Positions 1-8,307 of a stretch of 64,000 bases of DNA are shown one piece after another. Both the position numbers and the translations under genes were made by a program. Source of the stretch: Clostridium akagii DSM 12554 (lineage in GTDB: Bacteria > Bacillota > Clostridia > Clostridiales > Clostridiaceae); assembly GCF_000686725.1 (NCBI RefSeq), contig NZ_JMLK01000016.1, positions 56,887 to 120,886 of the forward strand, read 5' to 3'. Within the stretch, counting starts at the first letter, position 1; each line of letters opens with the position of its first letter. The notes beneath the pieces were generated by a model that was given only the letters and a program-made list of their open reading frames with translations, was not told where the DNA came from and made no database searches.

Positions 1-1207
1 CAGAACCGTTTATTCTTATAATCTGTAAATCATCTTCCACCTTTTCTTTAAGCAGATTTGTTATTTCATCATTATTGTACTTATCTAAATTTTTCTTAAC
101 AAGTTTTCCTATCTCTCCATGCTTTTCGTCAATTGCCTTGAATATGAGCTCCTTGATGGTTTCATCCATCTTTTGCATTTTTTCTTCTTCCCTTAGTAAA
201 TTATATAATATTTTACGTTTTTCAAATTTAAGATTTTTGAAAAGTTCATAAGGTCTATTAACATTATTTTCAATATAATTCACCGTAATATCTTTTATAC
301 TTTCCTTTAATCCATGATTTTCCAGTAACCATTTATTTTTAAAATCTTGTATTTTATTAATTAAAACTTGATCATATTTTAATTTTTTAATATACTGATT
401 CATGATATTTTTAATAGCTATTCTGTTCTTGTCATCTTTAATTAACATATGATTTAAAAGAATTATTAATTTATCCTGTATTATCTTTGCGGCTTTATCA
501 CTGGATATACCTAGTACATTTCCCAAAAGAAATTTATTTACTAGTTTTCTTCCTGTGCTGTTTTTTTCATAACTCTTCATGGAATCATGGTAAATCTTTT
601 GCACTAAGTTAAAGCTATCTTCGCTCTGAACATTTTTTAGTATCACTGGTATGATTTTGTCTATAGCTTTATCTTGGTATCCATTAACTAGTGTCCACTG
701 TAAACCTTCATATAAAAAATCATTTAGGTTAATTTCGTGCAATACACCTAATATAACTTCATATGAAAGCGTTCCTATTTTCTCCTTCTCCACCAAAGCC
801 ATGCTAGTAAATTCATCTATTACTTTGTCTAAAAGCTTATCACCGATTTTTGATTTAAGGAAAATAATTAAGACCACAGATAATTTATAACTTGCAAATT
901 TAGCTTTTAGCTTATCTTTATTCAGCAAGTCATTCTCAACAGCATCTACCATTGTATCTATAATTCTATCTCTGTTTCTATTTATAATATTCGTTCGAAA
1001 AATTACACTTGGCCAGTTTATATTCATCGGCTTTTTAAATATAGCTGTAATTCCAAACCAATCAGCAAGACCTCCAATTAGAGCTGCAGCACTACAACCT
1101 GAAATTAATCCACCGATAAAATTATCCTTAAAAGCATAGGAAAATAAAAATACTATAGCAAAAATTAACAAGATAATATTTGCCATTCTTCTATTAGTTC
1201 TTTTCAA
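1..1207 (-). CDS. DUF445 family membrane protein (C-terminus cut by window edge)
   Basis: An open frame runs from a TTG start at 1207 (GGTG-type ribosome site about 6 bases upstream) off the left edge of the window. The N-terminus has a hydrophobic segment (residues about 8-24) followed by GGLISGCSAAALIGGLADWF, the glycine-rich membrane motif of DUF445 (YheB-like) proteins. The long middle part is helical and charged. The last visible residues, LQIIRINGS, match the start of the C-terminal membrane anchor of that family, so only some 20-25 residues are missing. Function in the family is not established; it is an inner-membrane protein with a large soluble helical part. It is divergent from the downstream CDF exporter. 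The family call is from remembered motifs and is fairly secure; the exact start (TTG rather than the ATG at 1186) is less so. Confidence 0.75.
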   Translation of the reverse strand, partial: MKRTNRRMANIILLIFAIVFLFSYAFKDNFIGGLISGCSAAALIGGLADWFGITAIFKKPMNINWPSVIFRTNIINRNRDRIIDTMVDAVENDLLNKDKLKAKFASYKLSVVLIIFLKSKIGDKLLDKVIDEFTSMALVEKEKIGTLSYEVILGVLHEINLNDFLYEGLQWTLVNGYQDKAIDKIIPVILKNVQSEDSFNLVQKIYHDSMKSYEKNSTGRKLVNKFLLGNVLGISSDKAAKIIQDKLIILLNHMLIKDDKNRIAIKNIMNQYIKKLKYDQVLINKIQDFKNKWLLENHGLKESIKDITVNYIENNVNRPYELFKNLKFEKRKILYNLLREEEKMQKMDETIKELIFKAIDEKHGEIGKLVKKNLDKYNNDEITNLLKEKVEDDLQIIRINGS

Positions 1208-1418
1208 TATTAATCACCACGTTTTATTTATTATACACTGCTATTTTTCCCATTATATTATTAAATAAATCACTTATATATCTATTAGTTTATCACAGCT
1301 ACATATATAAAACTATATTTTAAGTATTTTCTATAAAATTGTTTACAATTTATCAATAGTGAGCATAGTATAATATAGTAATTTTTTGTAATTTATTAAT
1401 TTAATCCAGGAGATAGAT

Positions 1419-2282
1419 ATGAAAAAACAGCAAGCAGCACTTCTGTCTATAATTTCAAACTCAATTTTAATATTATTTAAGTTATTTACTGGCATTTGCA
1501 TTAATTCTGTAAGTGTAATATCTGAGGGGATACACTCTTCAATTGACTTAATAGCCAGTGTTATTTCCTTTCTTTCAATAAAAAAATCTAATAAAAAGGA
1601 AGATGCTGAGCATCCTTTTGGGCACGGAAAATATGAAAATGTATCTGGCTTTTTTGAAGCCATACTTATTTTAGTTACTGGAGTCATAATTATGTATGAA
1701 GCTTTTAGTAATCTTATTTTGCAGCACAATATTAAATATTTATATTCAGGTATGCTAGTAATGGCTTTATCCTGTTTTTTAAACTTTATGGTATCTATAA
1801 ATATACTGCGTACTTCAATAAAAACAAAGTCAATATCATTAAAAGCAGATGGTCTGCATTTACTTACAGATTCTGCTACTTCTTTGGGTGTACTAATAGG
1901 TTTAGCACTTGTAAAGATTACAAGTCTTTCATTTTTTGATTCCCTATCCGCCATTTTTGTAGCACTACTTATTATTAGAACTTCAGTTACTCTTATAAAA
2001 AATTCAGTGAAAGATCTTGTTGATAGTAGCCTTTCACGAATAGATCTGGAAAAAATCATAGATATTTTAAAAAATCATCCCGAAATAAAGTCCTTTCATA
2101 AACTTAGAACAAGAAAAAGTGGTGAAACCTGTGAGATTAATATACATCTATTATTCGATTCTAATAAATCATTAATAGAAGTTCATGATGTATGCACTTG
2201 CGTGGAGGTTGAAATTAATAAACTTTTCAGTAATTCTAATACATTGATTCATGCTGAACCTTTCATTAATAACAAAATGTAA
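1419..2282 (+). CDS. Cation diffusion facilitator (CDF) family transporter
   Basis: A 287-residue membrane protein of the CDF family, which exports divalent metals (Zn, Fe, Mn, Co) by proton antiport. It shows about six membrane segments in the first 200 residues. The family metal-site helices are visible: HSSIDL in helix 2, HPFGHGKYE in the loop after it, and KADGLHLLTDS in helix 5, where the H-x3-D metal pair sits. The C-terminal third (from about residue 205) is the ferredoxin-like cytoplasmic domain, ending in IHAEPF, a usual CDF ending. The ATG is preceded by CAGGAG at good spacing. It stands alone, divergent from the DUF445 gene and ahead of the TPP riboswitch. The metal specificity cannot be read from sequence alone. 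Confidence 0.9.
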   Translation: MKKQQAALLSIISNSILILFKLFTGICINSVSVISEGIHSSIDLIASVISFLSIKKSNKKEDAEHPFGHGKYENVSGFFEAILILVTGVIIMYEAFSNLILQHNIKYLYSGMLVMALSCFLNFMVSINILRTSIKTKSISLKADGLHLLTDSATSLGVLIGLALVKITSLSFFDSLSAIFVALLIIRTSVTLIKNSVKDLVDSSLSRIDLEKIIDILKNHPEIKSFHKLRTRKSGETCEINIHLLFDSNKSLIEVHDVCTCVEVEINKLFSNSNTLIHAEPFINNKM

Positions 2283-2294
2283 AAGATCCAAACT

Positions 2295-2322
2295 AAAACT
2301 TGCATGATAAGTTTTATTGTAT
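2295..2322 (+). terminator. Probable rho-independent terminator of the CDF gene
   Basis: A 7-bp perfect A/T-rich stem (AAAACTT / AAGTTTT) with a 7-base loop lies 12 bases after the CDF stop and runs into an AT-rich tail. The stem is weak, so this is a moderate call. Confidence 0.45.
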
Positions 2323-2354
2323 TATAATTTTATTATACAAAATAATAACAAATT

Positions 2355-2436
2355 AGCTAGGGGTGCCTTAAGGCTGAGAGATGTTTTTGCATTAACCCTT
2401 TAACCTGATCTAGATAATTCTAGCGTAGGGAAGCAG
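2355..2436 (+). promoter_or_regulatory. TPP riboswitch (THI element)
   Basis: The conserved THI-element blocks occur in order: GGGGTGCC, GGCTGAGA, then ACCCTTTAACCTGATCT, GATAAT and CTAGCGTAGGGAA. These are the thiamine pyrophosphate-binding core. The element lies about 100 bases upstream of thiT and is followed by an intrinsic terminator, so TPP binding is expected to stop transcription before thiT. Confidence 0.96.
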
Positions 2437-2448
2437 TTTATATATCTG

Positions 2449-2473
2449 CTGTAATTACAAATTACAGTTTTTT
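2449..2473 (+). terminator. Riboswitch expression-platform terminator
   Basis: A perfect 8-bp stem (CTGTAATT / AATTACAG) with a 3-base loop is followed directly by six T residues. It lies 12 bases past the TPP aptamer and 66 bases before thiT, so it reads as the regulated terminator of the riboswitch. Confidence 0.88.
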
Positions 2474-2539
2474 ATTTTAAATAAAGCTTTCTCATTGATC
2501 CTTTAGGTCTCCTAGTTAAAATACAGGAGGTCTTTTTAT

Positions 2540-3199
2540 ATGTTTTCTTTTATTAAAAACCTAGTTCCATCATTTTTAACAAATGTAACTGAAATATCAC
2601 ATCATCCATCATCCGTTATAACTTTAGTAGGTTTATTACTTCTTGTTTTGGGATTTGTGAAAATTAGAAAGGTTAAACTAAATACTAAAATGATAACTCA
2701 GATTGGTATCGCTTTGGCGCTTTCTGCTGTGCTTCAAATATTTAGGATATACCATTTTCCCCAAGGTGGCGGTGTAACCTTTGGAAGTCTTGTACCAATA
2801 CTTTTAATAGCCTTTATTTATGGACCAGAAGTTGGAATACTGGCTGGATTTTTACACGGAATGTTAACCTTAATAATAGATCCATATATACTTTATCCAA
2901 CACAGCTTTTATTTGATTATCCTCTTCCTTCTATGGCACTAGGCCTTGCTGGATACTTTAGAAATCAAAAAATACTAGGAAGCGTAGTAGCATTATTTGT
3001 TAAATTTATATGTCATTTTATATCTGGAGTTTTGTTTTTTGGGAGTTTTGCTCCAAAAGGAACTTCACCTATAATTTATTCTCTTTCAGTAAATGGTTCA
3101 CTTATGCTTGCAGAAGGTGCTATATGTGTTATTATAATTGGTCTACTACCAATGAAGATACTTTCAAAGGCACTCACCGGCGAAAGAGCTCTAACATAA
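2540..3199 (+). CDS. thiT: Thiamine ECF transporter S component ThiT
   Basis: A 219-residue membrane protein that binds thiamine and works with the shared ECF module (EcfA/A'/T, not in this window). The core is typical of ThiT: a membrane helix with ALALSAVLQIFRIYHFPQGG, then GSLVPILLIAFIYGPEVG, GFLHGMLTLI and QLLFDYPLPSMALGLAG, which carry the thiamine-contacting residues of the family. It is about 30 residues longer than usual ThiT proteins because of an extra N-terminal hydrophobic segment (residues about 24-42). The ATG follows CAGGAGG. The TPP riboswitch and terminator immediately upstream fit feedback control by intracellular TPP. The thiamine-binding protein downstream is probably in the same transcript. 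Confidence 0.93.
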   Translation: MFSFIKNLVPSFLTNVTEISHHPSSVITLVGLLLLVLGFVKIRKVKLNTKMITQIGIALALSAVLQIFRIYHFPQGGGVTFGSLVPILLIAFIYGPEVGILAGFLHGMLTLIIDPYILYPTQLLFDYPLPSMALGLAGYFRNQKILGSVVALFVKFICHFISGVLFFGSFAPKGTSPIIYSLSVNGSLMLAEGAICVIIIGLLPMKILSKALTGERALT

Positions 3200-3259
3200 T
3201 TAGTTGTCAATTAGCAGTGATTTTTATATGATAATTTGCTTACAGAGGAGATGTTACAA

Positions 3260-3568
3260 ATGGTAATTGCAGACATAGCTGTTATGCCTTTAGTTCCAGC
3301 AGTTTCTGAAGAAGAACTGTATAAACAAGTTGATGCAGCAATAGATTATATTAAAGATAGTGGCTTAAAATACGAAATTGGTGCTATGAGCACTACTGTT
3401 GAAGGTGAATATGATGAAGTATTTGATTTAATAAAAAAAGTACACAGAATACCCTTTGAACTTGGTAGCGAAAGAGTTATTACTATCGTAAGAATAGATG
3501 AGAAAAAAGGTGGCTTAACCATTGATGGAAAACTGAAAAACCACCCGGCTGGCAGAAAGTCACTTTAG
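3260..3568 (+). CDS. Thiamine-binding protein, MTH1187/YkoF family
   Basis: A 102-residue soluble protein of the MTH1187 (DUF77, Thiamine_BP) family, small ferredoxin-like proteins that bind thiamine or hydroxymethylpyrimidine. Features seen are the N-terminal strand MVIADIAVMPL, the segment YEIGAMSTTVEGEYDEVF, and the late motif ERVITIVRIDEKK. I start it at the ATG at 3260, which has GAGGAG nine bases upstream; earlier in-frame starts overlap this ribosome site. It lies 60 bases after thiT with no terminator between, so it is likely co-transcribed under the TPP riboswitch, which supports a thiamine role. Confidence 0.85.
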   Translation: MVIADIAVMPLVPAVSEEELYKQVDAAIDYIKDSGLKYEIGAMSTTVEGEYDEVFDLIKKVHRIPFELGSERVITIVRIDEKKGGLTIDGKLKNHPAGRKSL

Positions 3569-3587
3569 TAATATAAGGCATCTTTAA

Positions 3588-3638
3588 AAATAGCTTTCTA
3601 TTAGAATTAATATTTCTAATAGAAAGCTATTTTTTTTA
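3588..3638. terminator. Bidirectional terminator between thiT operon and tcdA
   Basis: A long near-perfect stem (about 18 bp around AGCTTTCTATTAGAA and its complement) with a 7-base loop is followed by eight T on the plus strand and by a T-rich run on the minus strand. It separates two convergent transcription units. Confidence 0.9.
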
Positions 3639-3647
3639 CTTTTATCT

Positions 3648-4406
3648 TTATTGCACCCTAATTATGTCTTTAATAACTTCTCCACCGATTATCATCCCCG
3701 CAACTGGTGGAACAAAGGAAATACTTCCTGGAATTTGCCTTTTAGCAAGGCACTTCTTACTTCCTCCAGTACAGACGCAGCCTTCTTTACATGTAATAAC
3801 CTCATCAGATTTTGGTTTTAAAGGCATTTCTTCGGAATAAAGCACTTTTAGAGACTCTACCCCTCTCTTTCTAAGTTCATGTCTCATGACTTTTGACAAT
3901 GGACAAACTTTTGTCTTGTAAATATCTGAAATCTTAAATTGTGTTGGGTCAAGTTTATTACCTGTTCCCATACAACTAATAATTTTAACTTTATGATCTC
4001 TGCACCACATTATTAATGCTAATTTTGAAGTTACAGTATCAATAGCATCCACAACGTAATCTGCATCTTCCCCAATTATTTCATCTATATTATCCTCTTT
4101 TACATAAGTCTGATGAAGTATAACTTCACACTTAGGATTAATGCTTAAAATTCTTTCCTTCATAACTTGAACTTTTGGTTTACTTATAGTGCCAAAAGTT
4201 GCATGAATCTGCCTATTCAAATTTGTAAGGCAAATTGTATCATCATCTACAAGAACTATTTTCCCAACTCCGCTTCGTACTAAGGCTTCTACGGTATAAC
4301 TACCTACACCACCTATACCAAAGACTACTACTTTACTGCTTTTCAATTTCTCTAATGCTTCTTTACCTATAAGAAGCTCCGTTCTTGATAATGAATGTTG
4401 CGGCAT
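3648..4406 (-). CDS. tcdA: tRNA threonylcarbamoyladenosine dehydratase TcdA
   Basis: A 252-residue E1/ThiF-superfamily enzyme that cyclises the threonylcarbamoyl group of t6A37 in tRNA to ct6A using ATP. The Rossmann motif GIGGVGSYTVEALVRSGVG lies at residues about 30-48, with the adenylation motifs DDDTICLTNLNRQIHA and KPKVQVMKERI after it. A cysteine-rich stretch near the C-terminus (CKEGCVCTGGSKKCLAK) is usual in clostridial homologues. The ATG follows GAGGAG. Related family members include ThiF and MoeB, but no ThiS/MoaD gene is nearby and the length and C-terminal region fit TcdA (CsdL/YgdL). Confidence 0.88.
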   Translation of the reverse strand: MPQHSLSRTELLIGKEALEKLKSSKVVVFGIGGVGSYTVEALVRSGVGKIVLVDDDTICLTNLNRQIHATFGTISKPKVQVMKERILSINPKCEVILHQTYVKEDNIDEIIGEDADYVVDAIDTVTSKLALIMWCRDHKVKIISCMGTGNKLDPTQFKISDIYKTKVCPLSKVMRHELRKRGVESLKVLYSEEMPLKPKSDEVITCKEGCVCTGGSKKCLAKRQIPGSISFVPPVAGMIIGGEVIKDIIRVQ

Positions 4407-4448
4407 TATTACATCTCCTCGTGAATTTATCTTATAGCATATTCAAAA

Positions 4449-4469
4449 AAATAACAAGCCAGTATGCTA
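4449..4469. repeat. Short intergenic motif, copy 1
   Basis: A 21-base segment containing AGCCAGTATGCTA, upstream of tcdA. It matches the segment at 29174-29194 upstream of the arginase gene at 19 of 21 positions. Its role is unknown. Confidence 0.4.
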
Positions 4470-4614
4470 TTTTTTTCTTTCAAATGACTAATAATATTAT
4501 ATTATAACATAACTGTATTTACTAAACCAACCCTATCTATGTTATATAAATTTGTACTAAAAGTTACTTACATATCATATCATATTTTAAGACACTGATG
4601 AAGGGATGATATAA

Positions 4615-5082
4615 GTGAAAAAGAAACTGTACATATTTATTTTATTATTTTTTTGCATAAGCCTAACTTCTTGTTCAAATCTCCCCACCTTTCAGCAAAA
4701 AAAGCCGAATAATTTTTATTATACTGAATTATTGTGCGGAGACTTAAAACTAAATAATGATTATAAAATATTATTGCTAGACACTAATTTCTATAAAAAA
4801 GTTACTCTAGATAAAGCTGAATGTAATCTTATAAAAAATTCTACACTAACTCTTCGTAGTGTGGATTTTATTAATAAACCAAACGATCTAACAATGAAGG
4901 CACCATACAAGTTATATTTTATTTTTAAAAATACAAGTTATGTGGCTGAGGTTTATAATGAAAAATATTTATCAATCTATCCCTGGGATGGAGACTATCC
5001 TAGAGATTATATTAATATGGACAGTCTTCCAGTTTCCTATAATCTATTTCAATTTTGTAAAAATATAATACCAAGAGATTAG
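4615..5082 (+). CDS. Predicted lipoprotein of unknown function
   Basis: A 155-residue secreted protein. Residues 1-20 form a lipoprotein signal peptide: MKKK, a hydrophobic run, then the lipobox LTSC with the lipidated cysteine at position 20. The mature part is mixed alpha/beta by appearance, rich in Asn, Lys and Tyr, and carries no motif I recognise. It starts with GTG, with AGGGATG eight bases upstream. It is a single gene, convergent with the folate operon and divergent from tcdA. The signal peptide call is firm, the function is unknown. Confidence 0.8.
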   Translation: MKKKLYIFILLFFCISLTSCSNLPTFQQKKPNNFYYTELLCGDLKLNNDYKILLLDTNFYKKVTLDKAECNLIKNSTLTLRSVDFINKPNDLTMKAPYKLYFIFKNTSYVAEVYNEKYLSIYPWDGDYPRDYINMDSLPVSYNLFQFCKNIIPRD

Positions 5083-5122
5083 TAATAATTGACATCTAAA
5101 AAAAATAGATTTAGTATAATTA

Positions 5123-5977
5123 TTATTTTGAAATAATATCATATACCTTAACATCATCTTGTTCATTTTTAATTAAATTTTCCTTTAGATTTATTATCCT
5201 CTCCCTTAGTACTGGGTGAAGTTTGTATGGTGCTAAATCGCATAATGGCTGAAGTACAAATAGCCTTTCATGCATTCTAGGATGAGGAACTATTAAATTT
5301 TCCTGAGACACGATTTCATCATCAAATAATAATACATCCAAATCTATTGTCCTTGGTCCCCATTTTATAGTTCTTTCCCTTTTGAGTTGTCCTTCAATTC
5401 CTAATAGTTCTACTAACAATTCTTCTGGTTTAAATAGTGTTTTTATTTCTATCACACAATTCAAAAAATCTTCTTGTTCTATATATCCTACAGGTTTAGT
5501 CTCATAAAGCTTAGAAACTTTAGGAACAGTAGATGTGGCTATACCTATTTTTTCTATAGCACTATGTATATTTTCTTCTCTGCTACCCATATTGGATCCA
5601 ATCCCAACGTATGCCAAATGCCAAAATCTGCTTATCTCCACACCTGCAAAATCTAGAGGTTTACCAATTGGTGCCCATGGTTTTTTAATATTCACCTTAA
5701 CTCCCTGTACTAAATTAAAACTACTAAGAATAAATTTTGCAATACTTTCAGCAACTGCCTCAATAAGGTCAAATTTATTTTCCCTGAATTTTTCTTCCAC
5801 CTTTTCGCATATTTCTGCATAATTTACCGTATGTTTAAGATTGTCTGATTTACCAGGAACACTTAAATCCATGTAAAGCTCAAGTGAAATTAAAAATCTC
5901 TGACCCATTTTTTTTTCTTCTTTATTAACGCCGTGATACCCATAGACCTGCAAGTCTTTAATAAATATTTTATCCAT
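5123..5977 (-). CDS. folBK: Bifunctional dihydroneopterin aldolase / HPPK (FolB-FolK fusion)
   Basis: A 284-residue fusion for two successive steps of folate synthesis. Residues 1-117 are FolB: the LQVYGYHGV motif near the N-terminus and the FDLIEAVAESIA segment with the family glutamate. Residues 121-284 are FolK (6-hydroxymethyl-dihydropterin pyrophosphokinase): AYVGIGSNMGSREENI, then WGPRTIDLDVLLF, the Mg/ATP-binding signature, and VPHPRMHERLFVLQPL. The start ATG shares one base with the folP stop (TAATG), so translation is coupled to folP. Such fusions are common in clostridia and streptococci. Confidence 0.94.
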   Translation of the reverse strand: MDKIFIKDLQVYGYHGVNKEEKKMGQRFLISLELYMDLSVPGKSDNLKHTVNYAEICEKVEEKFRENKFDLIEAVAESIAKFILSSFNLVQGVKVNIKKPWAPIGKPLDFAGVEISRFWHLAYVGIGSNMGSREENIHSAIEKIGIATSTVPKVSKLYETKPVGYIEQEDFLNCVIEIKTLFKPEELLVELLGIEGQLKRERTIKWGPRTIDLDVLLFDDEIVSQENLIVPHPRMHERLFVLQPLCDLAPYKLHPVLRERIINLKENLIKNEQDDVKVYDIISK

Positions 5978-6795
5978 TATATTTCACTCCTTGGCCTTAT
6001 TATGGCATCAGTCATCATTGCTGCCCTTTTATTTTCCAAAACATCATGAACTCTTACAAAGTCGCATCCCTTCATTATACCAATTACAGTAGTTGCAACT
6101 GTTCCCTCAACTCTTTCATTTACAGGAAGTTTTAATACATTGCCTATCATAGACTTTCTGGAGGTGCCAAGAAGAACTGAATAGCCCATGGCTATTATTT
6201 TTTCCAATTCATTCATTACTCTAAGGTTTTCCTCATGATTTTTAGCAAAGCCGATGCCTGGATCTATTATTATATTTTCAGGTTTTACTCCTGCTTCAAT
6301 TGCTATTTCAATACTTTCATTTAAATCAATAATTATATCTTCCATTAGATTATTATAAACGGCATTCTCTCTATTGTGCATAATACAACATGGTACATTA
6401 TATTTGACTGCAACCTTTGCCATATTCCTATCTCTTTTAAATCCCCATACGTCATTTATCAAACTGGCACCATTTTTTATTGCAATCTCTGCAACATTTG
6501 ATTTATAAGTATCTATGGATATTGGTATATCAAACTCTCTTACCAGAAGTTGTATAATAGGCACTACCCTTTTTATTTCTTCATTTTCACTAATGGGAGC
6601 ATAATTAGGTCTCGTTGATTCTCCGCCTATATCAATAATGTCTGCTCCATCAGCTATAAGCTTCCTAGCTTGTTCAATTGCTTTGTCAGTATTGTTGAAT
6701 TTTCCTCCATCGGAAAATGAATCTGGAGTTACATTAAGTATTCCCATTACATATGTTTTTTTCCCTAAATCAAATTTTTTATTTCCAATCATCAT
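5977..6795 (-). CDS. folP: Dihydropteroate synthase
   Basis: A 272-residue TIM-barrel enzyme that joins p-aminobenzoate to hydroxymethyl-dihydropterin pyrophosphate. Visible signatures are GILNVTPDSFSDGG (first DHPS signature), DIIDIGGESTRP (second), SIDTYKSNVAE, NDVWGF, DPGIGFAK and the C-terminal VRVHDV. Length is normal. An AAGGAG site lies about 12 bases before the double ATG. It is the middle gene of an HD-protein / folP / folBK operon, 25 bases after the HD gene. Confidence 0.95.
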   Translation of the reverse strand: MMIGNKKFDLGKKTYVMGILNVTPDSFSDGGKFNNTDKAIEQARKLIADGADIIDIGGESTRPNYAPISENEEIKRVVPIIQLLVREFDIPISIDTYKSNVAEIAIKNGASLINDVWGFKRDRNMAKVAVKYNVPCCIMHNRENAVYNNLMEDIIIDLNESIEIAIEAGVKPENIIIDPGIGFAKNHEENLRVMNELEKIIAMGYSVLLGTSRKSMIGNVLKLPVNERVEGTVATTVIGIMKGCDFVRVHDVLENKRAAMMTDAIIRPRSEI

Positions 6796-6820
6796 TTTTA
6801 AAATTCACTCCTTAGGCATA

Positions 6821-7300
6821 CTAATATTTTATTGTATTATTTTTCTTATCTTCTTTCCAATTGCATTTTTTTTTCACCTTACATGAAAAACATTTTCTTG
6901 AAAGTTTGTCCCCTTCATAAATTATTTTTCCAAGTGCAGAAGTTTTACCATGATTTTGTCTATGTTCTTCAATAGCATTTACTATATCATTTATTTCTTC
7001 TGCACTAAATCCTGAATCCATTAATATACCTGGCGCTATTTCAGCACTTGCTTTTTCATGAGGTATCCCCTCTTCATACTGCTTATGTCTTCCTATATCA
7101 TGAAGAAATGCTGCTGCATATATAATTTCCTTATTAATATTTATCTTTCTTTCAAGATTCAAAATATATGCAATCCTTGCCACATCTAAAAAGTGTTTTT
7201 TATTGTGTTTACAAAATTTTCTGCTTTTCTCCAGCGACTTTATTTCACTTAAACAAGCTTTATATCTACGATTTTCCACTATTTTTGTTATTCTTTCCAT
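6821..7300 (-). CDS. HD-domain phosphohydrolase of the folate operon
   Basis: A 159-residue soluble protein with an HD metal-dependent phosphohydrolase fold: His36, the HD pair His67-Asp68 in FLHDIGRH, His113 in EEHRQNHG and Asp131 in EGDKLSR. A small cysteine cluster (Cys137, Cys140, Cys146, in CFSCKVKKKC) near the C-terminus could bind a metal. Its substrate is not known. It is the first gene of a folate operon, with only 25 bases to folP, and no dihydroneopterin triphosphate pyrophosphatase is visible in the window. That step is a reasonable but unproven guess for its job. It has a good AGAGG site. Confidence 0.8.
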   Translation of the reverse strand: MERITKIVENRRYKACLSEIKSLEKSRKFCKHNKKHFLDVARIAYILNLERKININKEIIYAAAFLHDIGRHKQYEEGIPHEKASAEIAPGILMDSGFSAEEINDIVNAIEEHRQNHGKTSALGKIIYEGDKLSRKCFSCKVKKKCNWKEDKKNNTIKY

Positions 7301-7343
7301 TTATATTTCCTCTCATTTTTAATGGTTGTCTCATTTTATTATT

Positions 7344-7376
7344 ATAGTATATACTATATACTATATACTATATAAT
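7344..7376. repeat. Tandem ATACTAT repeat in a divergent promoter region
   Basis: About four copies of a 7-base unit (ATACTAT) lie between the divergent HD/fol operon and the PHP gene. Several TATACT/TATAAT-like -10 sequences fall inside it, so it probably contains one or both promoters. Confidence 0.6.
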
Positions 7377-7407
7377 AATTCTAACACTATATGGAAGAAG
7401 TGATAAA

Positions 7408-8241
7408 ATGTACTTTAAAGGAGATTTTCATACCCACTCAAATAAATCAGATGGATCCTTTTCACCAATGGACCTGATTAATCTTGCCAAAAATAAAAAT
7501 ATAAATATTATGGCAATTACAGATCATGACACCACTGCAGGCATTGATGAAGCAATACTAGAAAGTAAAAAATTAAATATAAAAGTAATTCCAGCCATGG
7601 AACTTTCGACTCGCTATAATGGTGAAAGCGTACATGTCCTTGGATATTTTAAGGACCAATCTTATAAAAATAAGAACTTTCAAGCTTTTTTGAAAGAAAT
7701 AACTGACTTTAGGGTCATTCGAGCAAAACTCATTGTGGAAGGGCTAGAAAAATATTTTAACATATCTATTGATTATAAAAAAGTGCTTAAAAATTCTAAT
7801 GGTGTTGTTGCGCGACCACACATTGCCAGAGCAATAATTGATGCTGGTTACAAATATTCTTTAAATTATATATTTGATAATATAATAAATGAGGGCAGTC
7901 CTGCCTATGTGCCAAACAAAAACCTTGAACTTGAAGATGGAATAAAGCTTTTAAAATCAGCTAATGCATTAGTTGTCCTAGCTCATCCTATTCTAGTTAA
8001 AAAGAGCCCCATTCCTAAACTTATGGAATTAGATTTTGATGGAATAGAGGCAATTTATCCATTAAACAGCACAAATGATACAATAAGATTTATTAAAATA
8101 GCCTCTGATTACAATAAAATTATTACAGCTGGCTCAGATTTTCATACTAGTAAATCTGATGATACAAAACACGGCTCACTAGCTTCAGTTTTTTTAGATG
8201 AAAAAAGAATAGACATTTTTTTGAAAAAGCTAAAAGAATAA
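7408..8241 (+). CDS. PHP-domain phosphoesterase (YciV/RNase AM-like)
   Basis: A 277-residue protein of the PHP superfamily. The N-terminal DFHTHSNKSDG and ITDHDTTAG carry the first metal ligands, followed by AMELSTRY with Glu. The barrel continues to VLAHPIL and SDFHTSKSDD, which carry the last His/Asp ligands. The length and motif order match the YciV (RNase AM / 3',5'-nucleoside bisphosphate phosphatase) group, which degrades pAp-type nucleotides or short RNA from the 5' end. The substrate here is inferred from the family. It has a GGAAGAAG site and its own terminator downstream. Confidence 0.85.
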   Translation: MYFKGDFHTHSNKSDGSFSPMDLINLAKNKNINIMAITDHDTTAGIDEAILESKKLNIKVIPAMELSTRYNGESVHVLGYFKDQSYKNKNFQAFLKEITDFRVIRAKLIVEGLEKYFNISIDYKKVLKNSNGVVARPHIARAIIDAGYKYSLNYIFDNIINEGSPAYVPNKNLELEDGIKLLKSANALVVLAHPILVKKSPIPKLMELDFDGIEAIYPLNSTNDTIRFIKIASDYNKIITAGSDFHTSKSDDTKHGSLASVFLDEKRIDIFLKKLKE

Positions 8242-8248
8242 TAAGTAA

Positions 8249-8294
8249 GCTATTTCAAAATTATTTACATCATTTTGAAATAGCCCCTTTCTTT
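8249..8294. terminator. Terminator of the PHP gene (convergent junction)
   Basis: A perfect 13-bp stem (GCTATTTCAAAAT and complement) with a 10-base loop and a CCCCTTTCTTTT tail. It lies between the PHP gene and the convergent aminopeptidase gene. Confidence 0.8.
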
Positions 8295-8307
8295 TAAATA
8301 TACCTAA

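Noticed and set aside
1343..2059. 238-codon open frame on the minus strand opposite the CDF gene
   Set aside because: It is antisense to a well-supported transporter, has no ribosome site, and its residue make-up is what one expects from a shadow frame.
3236..3259. Upstream TTG start for the thiamine-binding protein
   Set aside because: The segment contains the GAGGAG ribosome site for the ATG at 3260, so the longer form is unlikely.
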